From the NCBI RefSeq assembly GCF_011839805.1, contig NZ_VWPY01000007.1, forward strand, positions 62,001 through 126,000: a DNA stretch of 64,000 nt, read 5' to 3'. The notes under the pieces are model-generated. The model was not told where the DNA came from. It did not search any database and worked only from the letters and a program-made list of their open reading frames with translations. The translations under genes and the position numbers were made by a program. Below are positions 41,322-49,373 of this stretch, piece by piece. This DNA is from Kineococcus rubinsiae. GTDB taxonomy: Bacteria > Actinomycetota > Actinomycetes > Actinomycetales > Kineococcaceae. Position 1 is the first letter of the stretch. Each line of letters opens with the position of its first letter.

Positions 41322-42736
41322 GCAGCACGGAGCGGGACGCGGAGTTCGAGGCACCGGTGGACCTGGCGGGGCGGGACGCAGAGTTCCAGGGACCGGTGGA
41401 CCTGGTGGTGCGGGCGCGGCGCGCGCTCGTCGACGGGGCCTTCCGGTCGGTCGCGGTGGCGGTGCGCGGCGGCCGGGTGGTCGCGGTGAGCGGGTTCGAC
41501 GCGGCCGTCGACGCCGCGCGCGAGGTGGTCCTCGCGGACGACGAGGTGCTGCTGCCGGGCCTCGTGGACACCCACGTCCACGTCAACGAACCCGGGCGCA
41601 CCGAGTGGGAGGGTTTCGCCTCCGCGACCCGCGCGGCCGCCGCGGGCGGCGTCACGACGATCCTCGACATGCCGCTGAACAGCGTCCCTGCGACGCTCGA
41701 CCCGGCCGCGCTGGACGTCAAGCGCGCTGCGGCGCAGGGCAGCTGCTTCGTCGACGTCGGGTTCTGGGGCGGGGCCGTGCCCGGGAACGCCGGTGAGCTG
41801 GCGCCGCTGCACGAGGCCGGGGTGTTCGGGGTCAAGTGCTTCCTGCTCGACTCGGGCGTCGAGGAGTTCCCCGCCCTGGACGCGGCCGGCCTCGAGGAGG
41901 CCCTGACCGAGCTCGCCCGGTTCGACGGGCTGCTGCTGGCCCACGCCGAGGACGCCGACGAGATCGCGGCCGCGGCGAACGCGGGTGGCCCGCGCTTCGC
42001 GGACTTCGTCGACTCCCGCCCGCCGCGCGCGGAGGCGCTCGCGGTGCGCGCGGTCGCGGAGGCCGCCGCCCGCACCGGGGCCCGCGCCCACGTCGTGCAC
42101 CTGTCCTCGGCCGCGGGGCTCGCGGAGGTCGCCGCCGCCAAGGCCGCGGGGACCCGCCTCACGGTGGAGACGTGCCCGCACTACCTGGCCCTGGACGCCG
42201 GGCACGTGCCCGACGGCGCGACGCCCTTCAAGTGCTGCCCGCCGATCCGCGACCGCGCCGAGCAGGACGCCCTCTGGCGCGGCCTGCTGGACGGCACGAT
42301 CGACTGCGTCGTCTCCGACCACTCGCCCTGCACCGCCGAGCTCAAGCTGCTGGAGGCGGGCGACTTCGGCGCCGCCTGGGGCGGGATCGCGTCGCTGCAG
42401 ATCGGGTTGCCGGTGGTCTGGACCGCGGCGCGCGAGCGCGGCGTCCCGCTCGAGACCGTCGTGGGCTGGATGTCCGCGGCCACGGCGGACCTCGCGGGCT
42501 TCGGCGACCGCGGCCGCATCGCGGCCGGCTGCGTCGCGGACTTCGCGGTCTTCGCCCCCGAGGAGGAGTGGACCGTCGCGGCGCAGGCGCTGCAGCACAA
42601 GAACAAGGTCACGCCCTACGACGGGCGCACGCTCACGGGCGCGGTCCGCGGGACGTGGCGGCGCGGTGAGCTGCTCGACCTCGCGGCCGACCCGGTCGGG
42701 GAGCTGCTGACCGCCCCGGTGCGGGTGGCCGGCTGA
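41318..42736 (+). CDS. allB: Allantoinase
   Basis: The 472-residue cyclic amidohydrolase opens allantoin to allantoate. Diagnostic stretches are VDTHVHVNEPGRTEWEGF (metal His pair), DMPLNSVPAT, GFWGGAVPGN, GVKCFLLDSGVEEFP (carboxylated Lys), HVVHLSSA and VSDHSPCT (Asp). These fit allantoinase better than dihydropyrimidinase. GTG 41318 overlaps the GntR stop. The first 30 residues include a 13-residue tandem duplication that is not part of the catalytic fold. A hairpin follows before the convergent pucR gene. Confidence 0.94.
   Translation: MSSTERDAEFEAPVDLAGRDAEFQGPVDLVVRARRALVDGAFRSVAVAVRGGRVVAVSGFDAAVDAAREVVLADDEVLLPGLVDTHVHVNEPGRTEWEGFASATRAAAAGGVTTILDMPLNSVPATLDPAALDVKRAAAQGSCFVDVGFWGGAVPGNAGELAPLHEAGVFGVKCFLLDSGVEEFPALDAAGLEEALTELARFDGLLLAHAEDADEIAAAANAGGPRFADFVDSRPPRAEALAVRAVAEAAARTGARAHVVHLSSAAGLAEVAAAKAAGTRLTVETCPHYLALDAGHVPDGATPFKCCPPIRDRAEQDALWRGLLDGTIDCVVSDHSPCTAELKLLEAGDFGAAWGGIASLQIGLPVVWTAARERGVPLETVVGWMSAATADLAGFGDRGRIAAGCVADFAVFAPEEEWTVAAQALQHKNKVTPYDGRTLTGAVRGTWRRGELLDLAADPVGELLTAPVRVAG
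41333..41410 (+). repeat. 39-bp in-frame tandem duplication at the 5' end of allB
   Basis: Bases 41333-41371 and 41372-41410 are near-identical 39-base units. They encode RDAEFEAPVDLAG followed by RDAEFQGPVDLVV. It looks like a recent slippage event in the dispensable N-terminal tail. Confidence 0.85.
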
Positions 42737-42738
42737 CG

Positions 42739-42762
42739 CCGGCCTCTGCGGACGGAGGCCGG
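42739..42762. terminator. Hairpin between convergent allB and pucR
   Basis: Eight-base arms CCGGCCTC (42739-42746) and GAGGCCGG (42755-42762) lie three bases after the allB stop. Confidence 0.55.
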
Positions 42763-42781
42763 ACGCCGCGAGCTCAGCGCC

Positions 42782-44440
42782 TCAGGGGCGGGCCTGGCCG
42801 TGCGCGAGCACCGCGAGGTGCAGCGTGAGGCGCGTCTCGGGGTCGTCGAGGTCGCGGCCCAGGCGCGCGCGCAGCCGCTCCACGCGCCCGTAGGTCGCCG
42901 GGCGGCTGAGGTGCAGCCGGGCGGCGAGGCGGGTCATCGACCCCGAGCACTCCAGGTGCGCGCGCAGCAGGGCCAGCGCCTCCTCACCGTCGGGTCCGGC
43001 CAGCAGCGGAGCCAGGTGCGCCTCGACGAACCCCTGCAGCCGCGGGTCGTCGCGCAGCCACCACAGCAGGCCGCGGGCCCCGAGGTCGCCCGCGCGGTAG
43101 GGAACCGCGGGGTCGTGGTGGGGCAGCGATGCCGCGACGACCGCGACGTGCCCGGCCTCGGCGAAGCCCTCCCCGGCCGCCGTCAGCGTCGTCCCGGGCG
43201 GGGCGGTGCCGAGCGTCGCCGCGGGCAGGCCCAGCCGCCGCTCCACCTCCAGCAGGGCGCGGGCGAGGCGGGGCAGGACGTCGCCCGCCAGCTCGGGGAC
43301 GGGCGCGCTGACGAGGACGCCCACGAGCCCCGGCTCCAGCACCCCGACGAGGCCCGCCGTGCGCGTCTCGGCCAGCGCCCGCTCGGCTGCGTCCGCGGTG
43401 GCCGCGTCTCCCTCGGGGCCCCCCGCGGTCCCCTCGCCCGGGACGTGCGCGACCACCGGCGCGAACCCGCCGCGCAGGGGCAGCCCGAGCGCGCGCGCCC
43501 GGGCCCGCAGCTCGGCCTCGTCGGCCCGCCGGCCCCGGCGCAGGTCGCGCAGGAGGCTCTCGTGGGCCTCCTGGGCGATGTCGCCGCGGTGCTCGGGCGC
43601 CTCGCGGTCCAGGAGCCGGGCGATGGTCAGGGTCTCCGCGGCGCGCTCCAGGACCAGCTCGACCTGGGGGGCGTCGCCGGGACCGCCCGCGCCGCCCGGA
43701 CCCGCGGAGGTGCTGTCCTGCAGGGCGACGTCCTCGGGCAGGACGAGGCGCCCCCACCGCTGCCCGACGACCCCGACCGGGGTGGTGAGCCACCGCTGCG
43801 GGCCGCCGACGGCCGTGCCGGCGGCCACGGGGACCAGGCGCGAGCGGGCCGTCCAGTCCAGCAGCACCTCCTGCGCGGGCCCGCCGCCGGCGAACGCCAC
43901 GGCGTGGTGGCCGAGGTCCTCGAGCACGACGACGCGGCCGGTGAGGGCGCTCGCCTGCTCCAGCACCTCCGCGACCCGCGCGCCGCCCACGCTCATCGAG
44001 GCGAACGTCTCGTGCACGAGCTCGGAGAAGCGCAGCCGCTCGTACTGCTCGTGCAGGATCCGGGCGTGCACCTGCTCGGTGACGGCGACGAAGCGCACCA
44101 CCTTCGACAGCTCGACGAGGGGGAAGCGCGCCGCGGCGGCCGCGTGGACGAGGGCCTCGGGCAGCGCGCGCACGTGCTGCCCGAGCTCGACGACCAGGCC
44201 CACGGCGCCCGCGCCCGCGAGCGAGGCCAGGTAGCGGCCGGCGTCGAAGCCGGGCTCCAGCAGGCCCATGCCCGTCGACAGCAGCAGCTCGCCGCCGCCG
44301 AGGGTGCCCGCCACCTCGGTCTGCTCGCTGACGTGCACCCAGCGCACCTGCGCCGCCAGGCCCGTCCCGCCCGCGCGCACGCGGGGTCCGCCGGCGGCCA
44401 GCACCGGCAGGGCGAGGACGTCGGCGACGGTCAGCGGCAC
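42782..44440 (-). CDS. pucR: PucR-family transcriptional regulator
   Basis: The 552-residue protein has an N-terminal PucR domain (LTVADVLALPVLAAGGPRV, residues 3-21, then the QTEVAGTLGGGELLLSTG segment), a central CdaR/GGDEF-like region and a C-terminal helix-turn-helix of the PucR/CdaR type (GSMTRLAARLHLSRPATYGR). PucR proteins control purine/ureide catabolism and also GABA or proline use. It is divergent from a class-III aminotransferase and converges on allantoinase. The promoter is leaderless: TAGGCT ends six bases before GTG 44440. Confidence 0.92.
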   Translation of the reverse strand: MPLTVADVLALPVLAAGGPRVRAGGTGLAAQVRWVHVSEQTEVAGTLGGGELLLSTGMGLLEPGFDAGRYLASLAGAGAVGLVVELGQHVRALPEALVHAAAAARFPLVELSKVVRFVAVTEQVHARILHEQYERLRFSELVHETFASMSVGGARVAEVLEQASALTGRVVVLEDLGHHAVAFAGGGPAQEVLLDWTARSRLVPVAAGTAVGGPQRWLTTPVGVVGQRWGRLVLPEDVALQDSTSAGPGGAGGPGDAPQVELVLERAAETLTIARLLDREAPEHRGDIAQEAHESLLRDLRRGRRADEAELRARARALGLPLRGGFAPVVAHVPGEGTAGGPEGDAATADAAERALAETRTAGLVGVLEPGLVGVLVSAPVPELAGDVLPRLARALLEVERRLGLPAATLGTAPPGTTLTAAGEGFAEAGHVAVVAASLPHHDPAVPYRAGDLGARGLLWWLRDDPRLQGFVEAHLAPLLAGPDGEEALALLRAHLECSGSMTRLAARLHLSRPATYGRVERLRARLGRDLDDPETRLTLHLAVLAHGQARP

Positions 44441-44446
44441 CGCGCC

Positions 44447-44452
44447 AGCCTA
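44447..44452 (-). promoter_or_regulatory. -10 box TAGGCT of pucR, leaderless
   Basis: Read leftwards, TAGGCT is followed by six bases and GTG 44440. No ribosome site is present. Confidence 0.55.
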
Positions 44453-44592
44453 GCGACGCACCCGACGGAACGTCGGTGACAGCGCTCCGGCCTTGACACT
44501 CCGTCGCTTCCGCCGGAGCCGCCGGAGGAGTCACGCTGGGAGCGGTGCCGCAGGCGCCGCGCACGACCCGCAGCACCGAGAGGGGAACCCCC

Positions 44593-45993
44593 GTGACCGT
44601 CACCGAGCAGGCCGGCGCACCCGCCGAACCCGACCGCAGGTCGACGGCCGCCCGCGACCACCTCTGGATGCACTTCGCCCGGATGGGCGCCTACCAGGAC
44701 AAGGCCGCCCCCGTCATCGTCAAGGGCGACGGCGCCTGGATCTGGGACTCGCACGGCCACAAGGTGCTCGACGGCCTCTCGGGGCTGTTCGTCGTGCAGG
44801 TCGGGCACGGCCGGGCGGAGCTCGCCGAGGTCATGGCCAAGCAGGCCGAGACCCTCGCGTTCTTCCCCGTCTGGGGCTACGCGACGGAACCCGCGATCGA
44901 GCTGGCGGACCGGGTCGCCTCCTACGCCCCGGGCGACCTCAACCGCGTGTTCTTCACGACGGGCGGCGGCGAGGCCGTCGAGAGCGCCTGGAAGGTCGCC
45001 AAGCAGTTCTTCAAGCTCACCGGCAAGCCGATGAAGCACAAGGTCATCAGCCGGGCGACCGCCTACCACGGCACCCCGCAGGGGGCGCTGGCCATCACGG
45101 GCCTGCCGATGATGAAGCAGGCGTTCGAGCCGCTGACGCCGGGTGGTTTCCGCGTGCCGAACACGAACATCTACCGCGCCGAGCGGATGGGTGCCCCGAC
45201 CGACCCCGTCGAGTTCGGCGTCTGGGCGGCCGACCGCATCGAGGAGGCGATCCTCTTCGAGGGCGCCGACACGGTCGCTGCGGTGTTCCTCGAACCCGTG
45301 CAGAACTCCGGCGGCTGCTTCACGCCGCCGCCCGGCTACTTCCAGCGCGTCCGCGAGATCTGCGACCGCCACGACGTCCTGCTCGTCTCGGACGAGGTCA
45401 TCTGCGGCTTCGGCCGGCACGGGACGATGTTCGCCTGCGAGAAGTTCGGCTACCAGCCCGACATCATCACGTGCGCCAAGGGCATGAGCTCCGGCTACGG
45501 CCCGATCGGCGCGATGATCGCCTCCGATCGCATCATGGAGCCGTTCCTGGAGGGCAAGAACTTCTTCCCCCACGGCTACACGTTCGGCGGGCACCCGGTC
45601 TCGGCCGCGGTGTCGCTGGCCAACCTCGACATCTTCGAGCGCGAGGGCCTGAACCAGCACGTGCTGGACAACGAGGCTGCGCTGGAGACGACGCTGCGCA
45701 AGCTGCTCGACCTCGACATCGTCGGCGACGTCCGCGGTGACGGGTACTTCTGGGCGCTGGAACTGGTCAAGGACAAGTCGACGAAGGAGACGTTCGGGCC
45801 GGCCGAGCGCGAACTGCTCATCAAGCAGTTCCTGCCGGGCGCGCTGTTCGCCAACGGCCTCTACGCCCGTCCCGACGACCGGGGCGAGCCCGTCATCCAG
45901 GTGGCGCCGGCGCTGACCGCGGGCCAGGCCGAGTTCGACGAGATGGAGCGGATCCTGCGCACGACGCTGCAGCAGGCGCAGCACCTGCTCTGA
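44593..45993 (+). CDS. Class-III (omega-amino acid:pyruvate type) aminotransferase
   Basis: The 466-residue PLP enzyme matches the omega-aminotransferase group: HLWMHFARMGAYQDKAAPVIV at the start, FFTTGGGEAVESAWKVA, AVFLEPVQNSGGC, VSDEVICGFGRHG and the PLP lysine in CAKGMSSGYGPIGAM. Likely reactions are amino transfer from beta-alanine, GABA or a diamine to pyruvate. GTG 44593 has an AGAGGGG site; the upstream start at 44545 adds an unlikely tail. It is divergent from pucR, so it is probably PucR-controlled. Its place in ureide breakdown is unclear; it may handle beta-alanine from pyrimidines. Confidence 0.9.
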   Translation: MTVTEQAGAPAEPDRRSTAARDHLWMHFARMGAYQDKAAPVIVKGDGAWIWDSHGHKVLDGLSGLFVVQVGHGRAELAEVMAKQAETLAFFPVWGYATEPAIELADRVASYAPGDLNRVFFTTGGGEAVESAWKVAKQFFKLTGKPMKHKVISRATAYHGTPQGALAITGLPMMKQAFEPLTPGGFRVPNTNIYRAERMGAPTDPVEFGVWAADRIEEAILFEGADTVAAVFLEPVQNSGGCFTPPPGYFQRVREICDRHDVLLVSDEVICGFGRHGTMFACEKFGYQPDIITCAKGMSSGYGPIGAMIASDRIMEPFLEGKNFFPHGYTFGGHPVSAAVSLANLDIFEREGLNQHVLDNEAALETTLRKLLDLDIVGDVRGDGYFWALELVKDKSTKETFGPAERELLIKQFLPGALFANGLYARPDDRGEPVIQVAPALTAGQAEFDEMERILRTTLQQAQHLL

Positions 45994-46013
45994 CCCTCCC
46001 CGCACGCAGTTCG

Positions 46014-46045
46014 GGGCCCGTCACCCCCCAGGGGGTGGCGGGCCC
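46014..46045. terminator. Two-way terminator hairpin
   Basis: Fifteen-base arms (46014-46028 and 46031-46045, one G-U pair) lie between the convergent aminotransferase and DUF1304 genes. Confidence 0.7.
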
Positions 46046-46051
46046 GCGGCG

Positions 46052-46462
46052 TCAGAGGAGCCGGCCGGCCCCTGCGGCGAGCAGGGCCAGCAGCGGCAGC
46101 GTGCCCTGCCGCAGGGCGCTGCCGCGGTGGGCGGCCCCCGTGACGGCGAGCACCGTGGCGGCCGCGAGCATGCTGGCGCAGGAGGCGACCACGAGCGTCC
46201 AGCCCGGCTCGGTGACCCCGAGCAGGACGAGCAGGACGCCGAGCACCGCGCCCACGGCGAGGAACAGGTTGTAGAAGCCCTGGTTGAACGCGAGGAACTG
46301 CGTCGCGCGCGCGTCCTCCTCGCTGCCGGTCCCGAAGATCGCCCGGACCCGCGGCGTCGTCCACAGCACCGACTCGAACACGAAGATCATCACGTGCAGG
46401 AACCCCGCCAGGGTGGCGAGCACCAGGGCGACGGACGACAGCAGGGCCATGGCGCCCATCAT
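46052..46462 (-). CDS. DUF1304 four-helix membrane protein
   Basis: The 136-residue protein matches DUF1304: helix one contains LATLAGFLHVMIFVFESVLW, followed by the family signature FLAFNQGFYNLFLAVGA and two more helices. The function of this widespread family is unknown. ATG 46462 overlaps the amidase stop (ATGA), indicating translation coupling to the amidase; ATG 46450 is an alternative. Coupling to an enzyme of ureide breakdown hints at transport of a small product, but that is speculation. Confidence 0.85.
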   Translation of the reverse strand: MMGAMALLSSVALVLATLAGFLHVMIFVFESVLWTTPRVRAIFGTGSEEDARATQFLAFNQGFYNLFLAVGAVLGVLLVLLGVTEPGWTLVVASCASMLAAATVLAVTGAAHRGSALRQGTLPLLALLAAGAGRLL

Positions 46463-48063
46463 GCCGCCGGGCCGGGCACCACCTGCCCGAGCAGGCCGAG
46501 AAGCGCCGTGTCCTCGCCGCGCGGGGCGAGGACGCACAGGCCGACGGGCAGCGCGCCGACCCGGCCCCACGGCAGGCCGAGCGCCGGGACGCCCGCGGCC
46601 GAGGCCAGCGAGGTCAGCGCCAGGGTGGCCGCGCGCACGCGGTCCTGCTCCGCCGGGGAGGCGTCCGCGGCCGGGGCGGGGGCGGCCGTGCTGGGCAGGC
46701 CCAGCCAGCCCTGCGCGAGGACGGCGTCCAGCCGCTGCCGCACGCCCCGCAGCACGGCCCGCGCGTCGTCGACCGCCGCGGCGCTCACCCCGGCACCCGC
46801 GCGGAAGCGCCCCTCCACCGGCGCGGACAGGGCGCCGGGGTTCCCCTCGACGAAGGACCCGTGCGCCGCCCAGGCCTCCGCGGCCTGGACCGTGCGGAAG
46901 GCCGCCGTCCACGCCGTGACCTCGGCGGGGGTGAAGTCGTCGTCGAGGTCGAGCAGGGGCAGGCCCGTCTGCACCGACAGCGCGGCGAGCGCGGCGTCCA
47001 CCGCGAGCGCCGTCGGCGCCTCGGCGAGGCCCGTGAGGGTGGCGCTGCGCAGCAGAGCCCGGGGTGCCGCCGCCCCTCCCGTGGTCCCGCCCAGCAGGAC
47101 CCGCGCGGCGGCGTGCAGCACGCCGGCCTCGCGCGCGAGCAGCCCCACGGTGTCGAAGGACGGGGCCAGCGGCAGGACGCCCGCGGTGTCGACGGCCCCG
47201 TGCGTCGGGCGCCAGGCGAGGAGCCCGCAGAAGGAGCCGGGCACGCGCAGGGAGCCGGCCGTGTCGGTGCCCAGCCCGAGGTCGGCGCTGCCCGCGGCGA
47301 CGGCGGCCGCCGGGCCGCTCGTGGACCCGCCGGTGGTCCGGCCGGGCGCGGCCGGGTTCGGCGGTGTCCCGTAGTGGGCGTTGGTGCCCAGCAGCGAGAA
47401 CGCCAGCTCGTCGGTCTGCGCGAGGCCGTTCACCTGCGCGCCCGCGTCGAGCAGGGCCCGCAGGGCCGGGGCCGTCGCCGTCTCGACGGGGGCCGCGGCG
47501 AGCCAGCCGGGCACGCCCGCCCCGACCCGCTGCCCGGCGACGGCGACGAGGTCCTTCACCGCGGTGCGCACCCCGGCGAGGGGCCCGGCACCGGACCCGG
47601 CGACCAGCGGGCCGTCCGCCGGGGGCGGCACGCGCCAGGTCGCGGGACCGCCGTCGGCCGGTGGGCCGGTCGGCGCGGGAGCGGGGGCGCCCGAGACGTG
47701 GGCCGTCGTGATCCGCCACCCCTGCTCGCCGCGGTGCCACACCTGCGTCTGGAGCCCGGAGCCGCCGTCGCGCCGCTCGGTCTCGGTGACGGTCACCGCG
47801 TCCCGCGGCCCGAGCGCGCGGACGTGCACCCGGCGGACGGCGCGCGGCGGGGCCCCGCCGCGGGTGGCCCGGAAGGCGGAGATCTCCGCGTGGCCCGCGA
47901 GCGCCGCGCCGCCCTCGGCGCGCAGGGTCGCGGGGCCGTCGGCGAACAGCTCGTCGAGGACCGCGAGGTCGTCCTCGCGCAGCGCGCGCTCGTAGCGGGC
48001 GGCGGCCGCCAGCAGGCCGGGGACGGCGGCGGGGGAGGGCGGCGGGGGCGCGGACGGGGCCAA
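46459..48063 (-). CDS. Fusion of a DUF3225 (AtzH/HpxZ-like) domain to an AtzE/HpxY-like amidase
   Basis: The 534-residue protein has two parts. Residues 1-125 form an NTF2-like DUF3225 domain (ARYERALREDDLAVLDELFA, VWHRGEQGWRITTAHVS). Residues 150-534 form an amidase-signature enzyme with the catalytic Lys in AVKDLVAV, the cis-Ser in TTGGSTSGPAAA and the nucleophile Ser in GTDTAGSLRVPGS. Separate proteins of these two kinds occur together in cyanuric-acid (Atz) and Klebsiella oxalurate (Hpx) gene sets. Divergent from pucG, it is a candidate for oxalurate or carbamoyl-amide hydrolysis. TTG 48063 has a GGAGGA site. Confidence 0.85.
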   Translation of the reverse strand: MAPSAPPPPSPAAVPGLLAAAARYERALREDDLAVLDELFADGPATLRAEGGAALAGHAEISAFRATRGGAPPRAVRRVHVRALGPRDAVTVTETERRDGGSGLQTQVWHRGEQGWRITTAHVSGAPAPAPTGPPADGGPATWRVPPPADGPLVAGSGAGPLAGVRTAVKDLVAVAGQRVGAGVPGWLAAAPVETATAPALRALLDAGAQVNGLAQTDELAFSLLGTNAHYGTPPNPAAPGRTTGGSTSGPAAAVAAGSADLGLGTDTAGSLRVPGSFCGLLAWRPTHGAVDTAGVLPLAPSFDTVGLLAREAGVLHAAARVLLGGTTGGAAAPRALLRSATLTGLAEAPTALAVDAALAALSVQTGLPLLDLDDDFTPAEVTAWTAAFRTVQAAEAWAAHGSFVEGNPGALSAPVEGRFRAGAGVSAAAVDDARAVLRGVRQRLDAVLAQGWLGLPSTAAPAPAADASPAEQDRVRAATLALTSLASAAGVPALGLPWGRVGALPVGLCVLAPRGEDTALLGLLGQVVPGPAA

Positions 48064-48103
48064 CGGGTCCTCCGGGTCGGGTCGCTGCGGGGGTGGTCAG
48101 TGG

Positions 48104-48122
48104 AACGATCGTTGCATAGGAT
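48104..48122 (+). promoter_or_regulatory. pucG promoter: palindrome AACGATCGTT plus leaderless -10 box TAGGAT
   Basis: The perfect 10-base palindrome AACGATCGTT (48104-48113) lies three bases upstream of TAGGAT (48117-48122), which ends six bases before GTG 48129. A protein on the palindrome would cover the promoter of pucG and the start region of the divergent amidase. The downstream RpiR protein, PucR or the GntR regulator could bind it. Confidence 0.55.
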
Positions 48123-48128
48123 GACGCC

Positions 48129-49373
48129 GTGGAACAGACGATCCGTCCGGCGCTGCCCGTGAACCCGCCGCCCCGCCTGCTCATGGGGCCGGGGCCGATC
48201 ACCGTGGACCCGCGCGTCCTGCGGGCCATGTCGGCGCAGCTGCTGGGGCAGTACGACCCGGCCATGACCGCCTACATGAACGAGACGATGGCGCTGTACC
48301 GGTCGGTGTTCCGCACCCAGAACCAGCAGACGTTCCTCGTCGACGGCACGTCGCGCGCGGGGATCGAAGCCGCGCTGGTGTCGCTGCTGAGCCCGGGCGA
48401 CCGCGTGCTCGTCCCGGTCTTCGGCCGCTTCGGCCACCTGCTGCGCGAGATCGCCGAGCGGTGCGGTGCCGAGGTGCACGTCCGGGAGGTGCCGTGGGGC
48501 GAGGTGTTCTCCCTCGCCCAGCTCGAGGACGCCGTCCGCGAGGTGCGCCCGAAGCTCGTCGCGATGGTCCAGGGCGACACCTCGACCACGATGAACCAGC
48601 CGCTGGAGGGCGTCGGCGAGGTCTGCCACCGCCACGGCGCCCTGCTCTACGTCGACGTCACGGCGTCGCTGGGCGGCAACGCCTTCGAGATGGACGCCTG
48701 GGGCGTCGACGCGGTCACCGCCGGGCTGCAGAAGTGCCTCAGCGGGCCCTCGGGCAGCGCGCCCATCAGCCTGTCCCCGCGAGCGGTCGACGTCATCGGC
48801 GCGCGCCGCAGCACCGAGGCCGGCCTGCGCGCCGACCCGGACGCCGAGGACGGCGCGGCGCCGCCCGCGGCCCGCATCCGGTCGAACTACTTCGACCTCG
48901 CCATGGTCATGGACTACTGGAGCGAGAAGCGCCTCAACCACCACACCGAGGCCACGACGATGCTCTACTGCGCCCGCGAGTGCGCCCGGCTGCTGCTGGA
49001 GGAGGGCCTCGACGCGGCCGTCGCCCGCCACCACCTGCACGGCCGCGCGATGCTGGCCGGCGTGCAGGGGCTGGGGCTGCGGGTCTTCGGGGACCCGGCG
49101 CACAAGATGAACAACGTCGTGGCGGTCTGGATCCCCGACGGGGTCGACGGCGACGCGGTGCGCGCGGGGATGCTGGGCGACTACGGCATCGAGATCGGCA
49201 CGTCGTTCGGGCCGCTGGCCGGGAAGACCTGGCGCATCGGCACCATGGGCTACAACGCCCGCAAGGACGCCGTGCTCGTGACCCTCGCGGCGCTGGAGCA
49301 GGTGCTGCGCGCCGCGGGCGCGGCGGTGCCCGTGGGCGGCGGGGTGCTGGCGGCGCAGGAGGTCTACGCGTGA
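48129..49373 (+). CDS. pucG: (S)-ureidoglycine--glyoxylate aminotransferase, PucG type
   Basis: The 414-residue PLP enzyme of the alanine-glyoxylate aminotransferase fold has PucG-like stretches: PPRLLMGPGPITVDPRVLRA, GQYDPAMTAYMNE, LVDGTSRAGIEAA, VFGRFGHLLREI, VQGDTSTTMNQPL and the PLP lysine in GLQKCLSGPSG. PucG moves the amino group of ureidoglycine to glyoxylate, giving oxalurate and glycine. It is translationally coupled to the allantoate amidohydrolase gene, whose product is ureidoglycine, which supports the assignment. Serine-glyoxylate transaminase is the alternative. The promoter is leaderless. Confidence 0.88.
   Translation: MEQTIRPALPVNPPPRLLMGPGPITVDPRVLRAMSAQLLGQYDPAMTAYMNETMALYRSVFRTQNQQTFLVDGTSRAGIEAALVSLLSPGDRVLVPVFGRFGHLLREIAERCGAEVHVREVPWGEVFSLAQLEDAVREVRPKLVAMVQGDTSTTMNQPLEGVGEVCHRHGALLYVDVTASLGGNAFEMDAWGVDAVTAGLQKCLSGPSGSAPISLSPRAVDVIGARRSTEAGLRADPDAEDGAAPPAARIRSNYFDLAMVMDYWSEKRLNHHTEATTMLYCARECARLLLEEGLDAAVARHHLHGRAMLAGVQGLGLRVFGDPAHKMNNVVAVWIPDGVDGDAVRAGMLGDYGIEIGTSFGPLAGKTWRIGTMGYNARKDAVLVTLAALEQVLRAAGAAVPVGGGVLAAQEVYA

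Noticed and set aside
41246-42736. Dihydropyrimidinase or hydantoinase as the identity of the amidohydrolase
   Set aside because: NEPGRTEWEGF, GFWGGAVPGN and LDSGVEEFP are allantoinase-type stretches, and the neighbours allC and pucG fit allantoin.
44461-44592. TTGACA at 44493 as the -35 box of the aminotransferase gene
   Set aside because: No acceptable -10 box lies 16-19 bases downstream, so I did not list it as a promoter.
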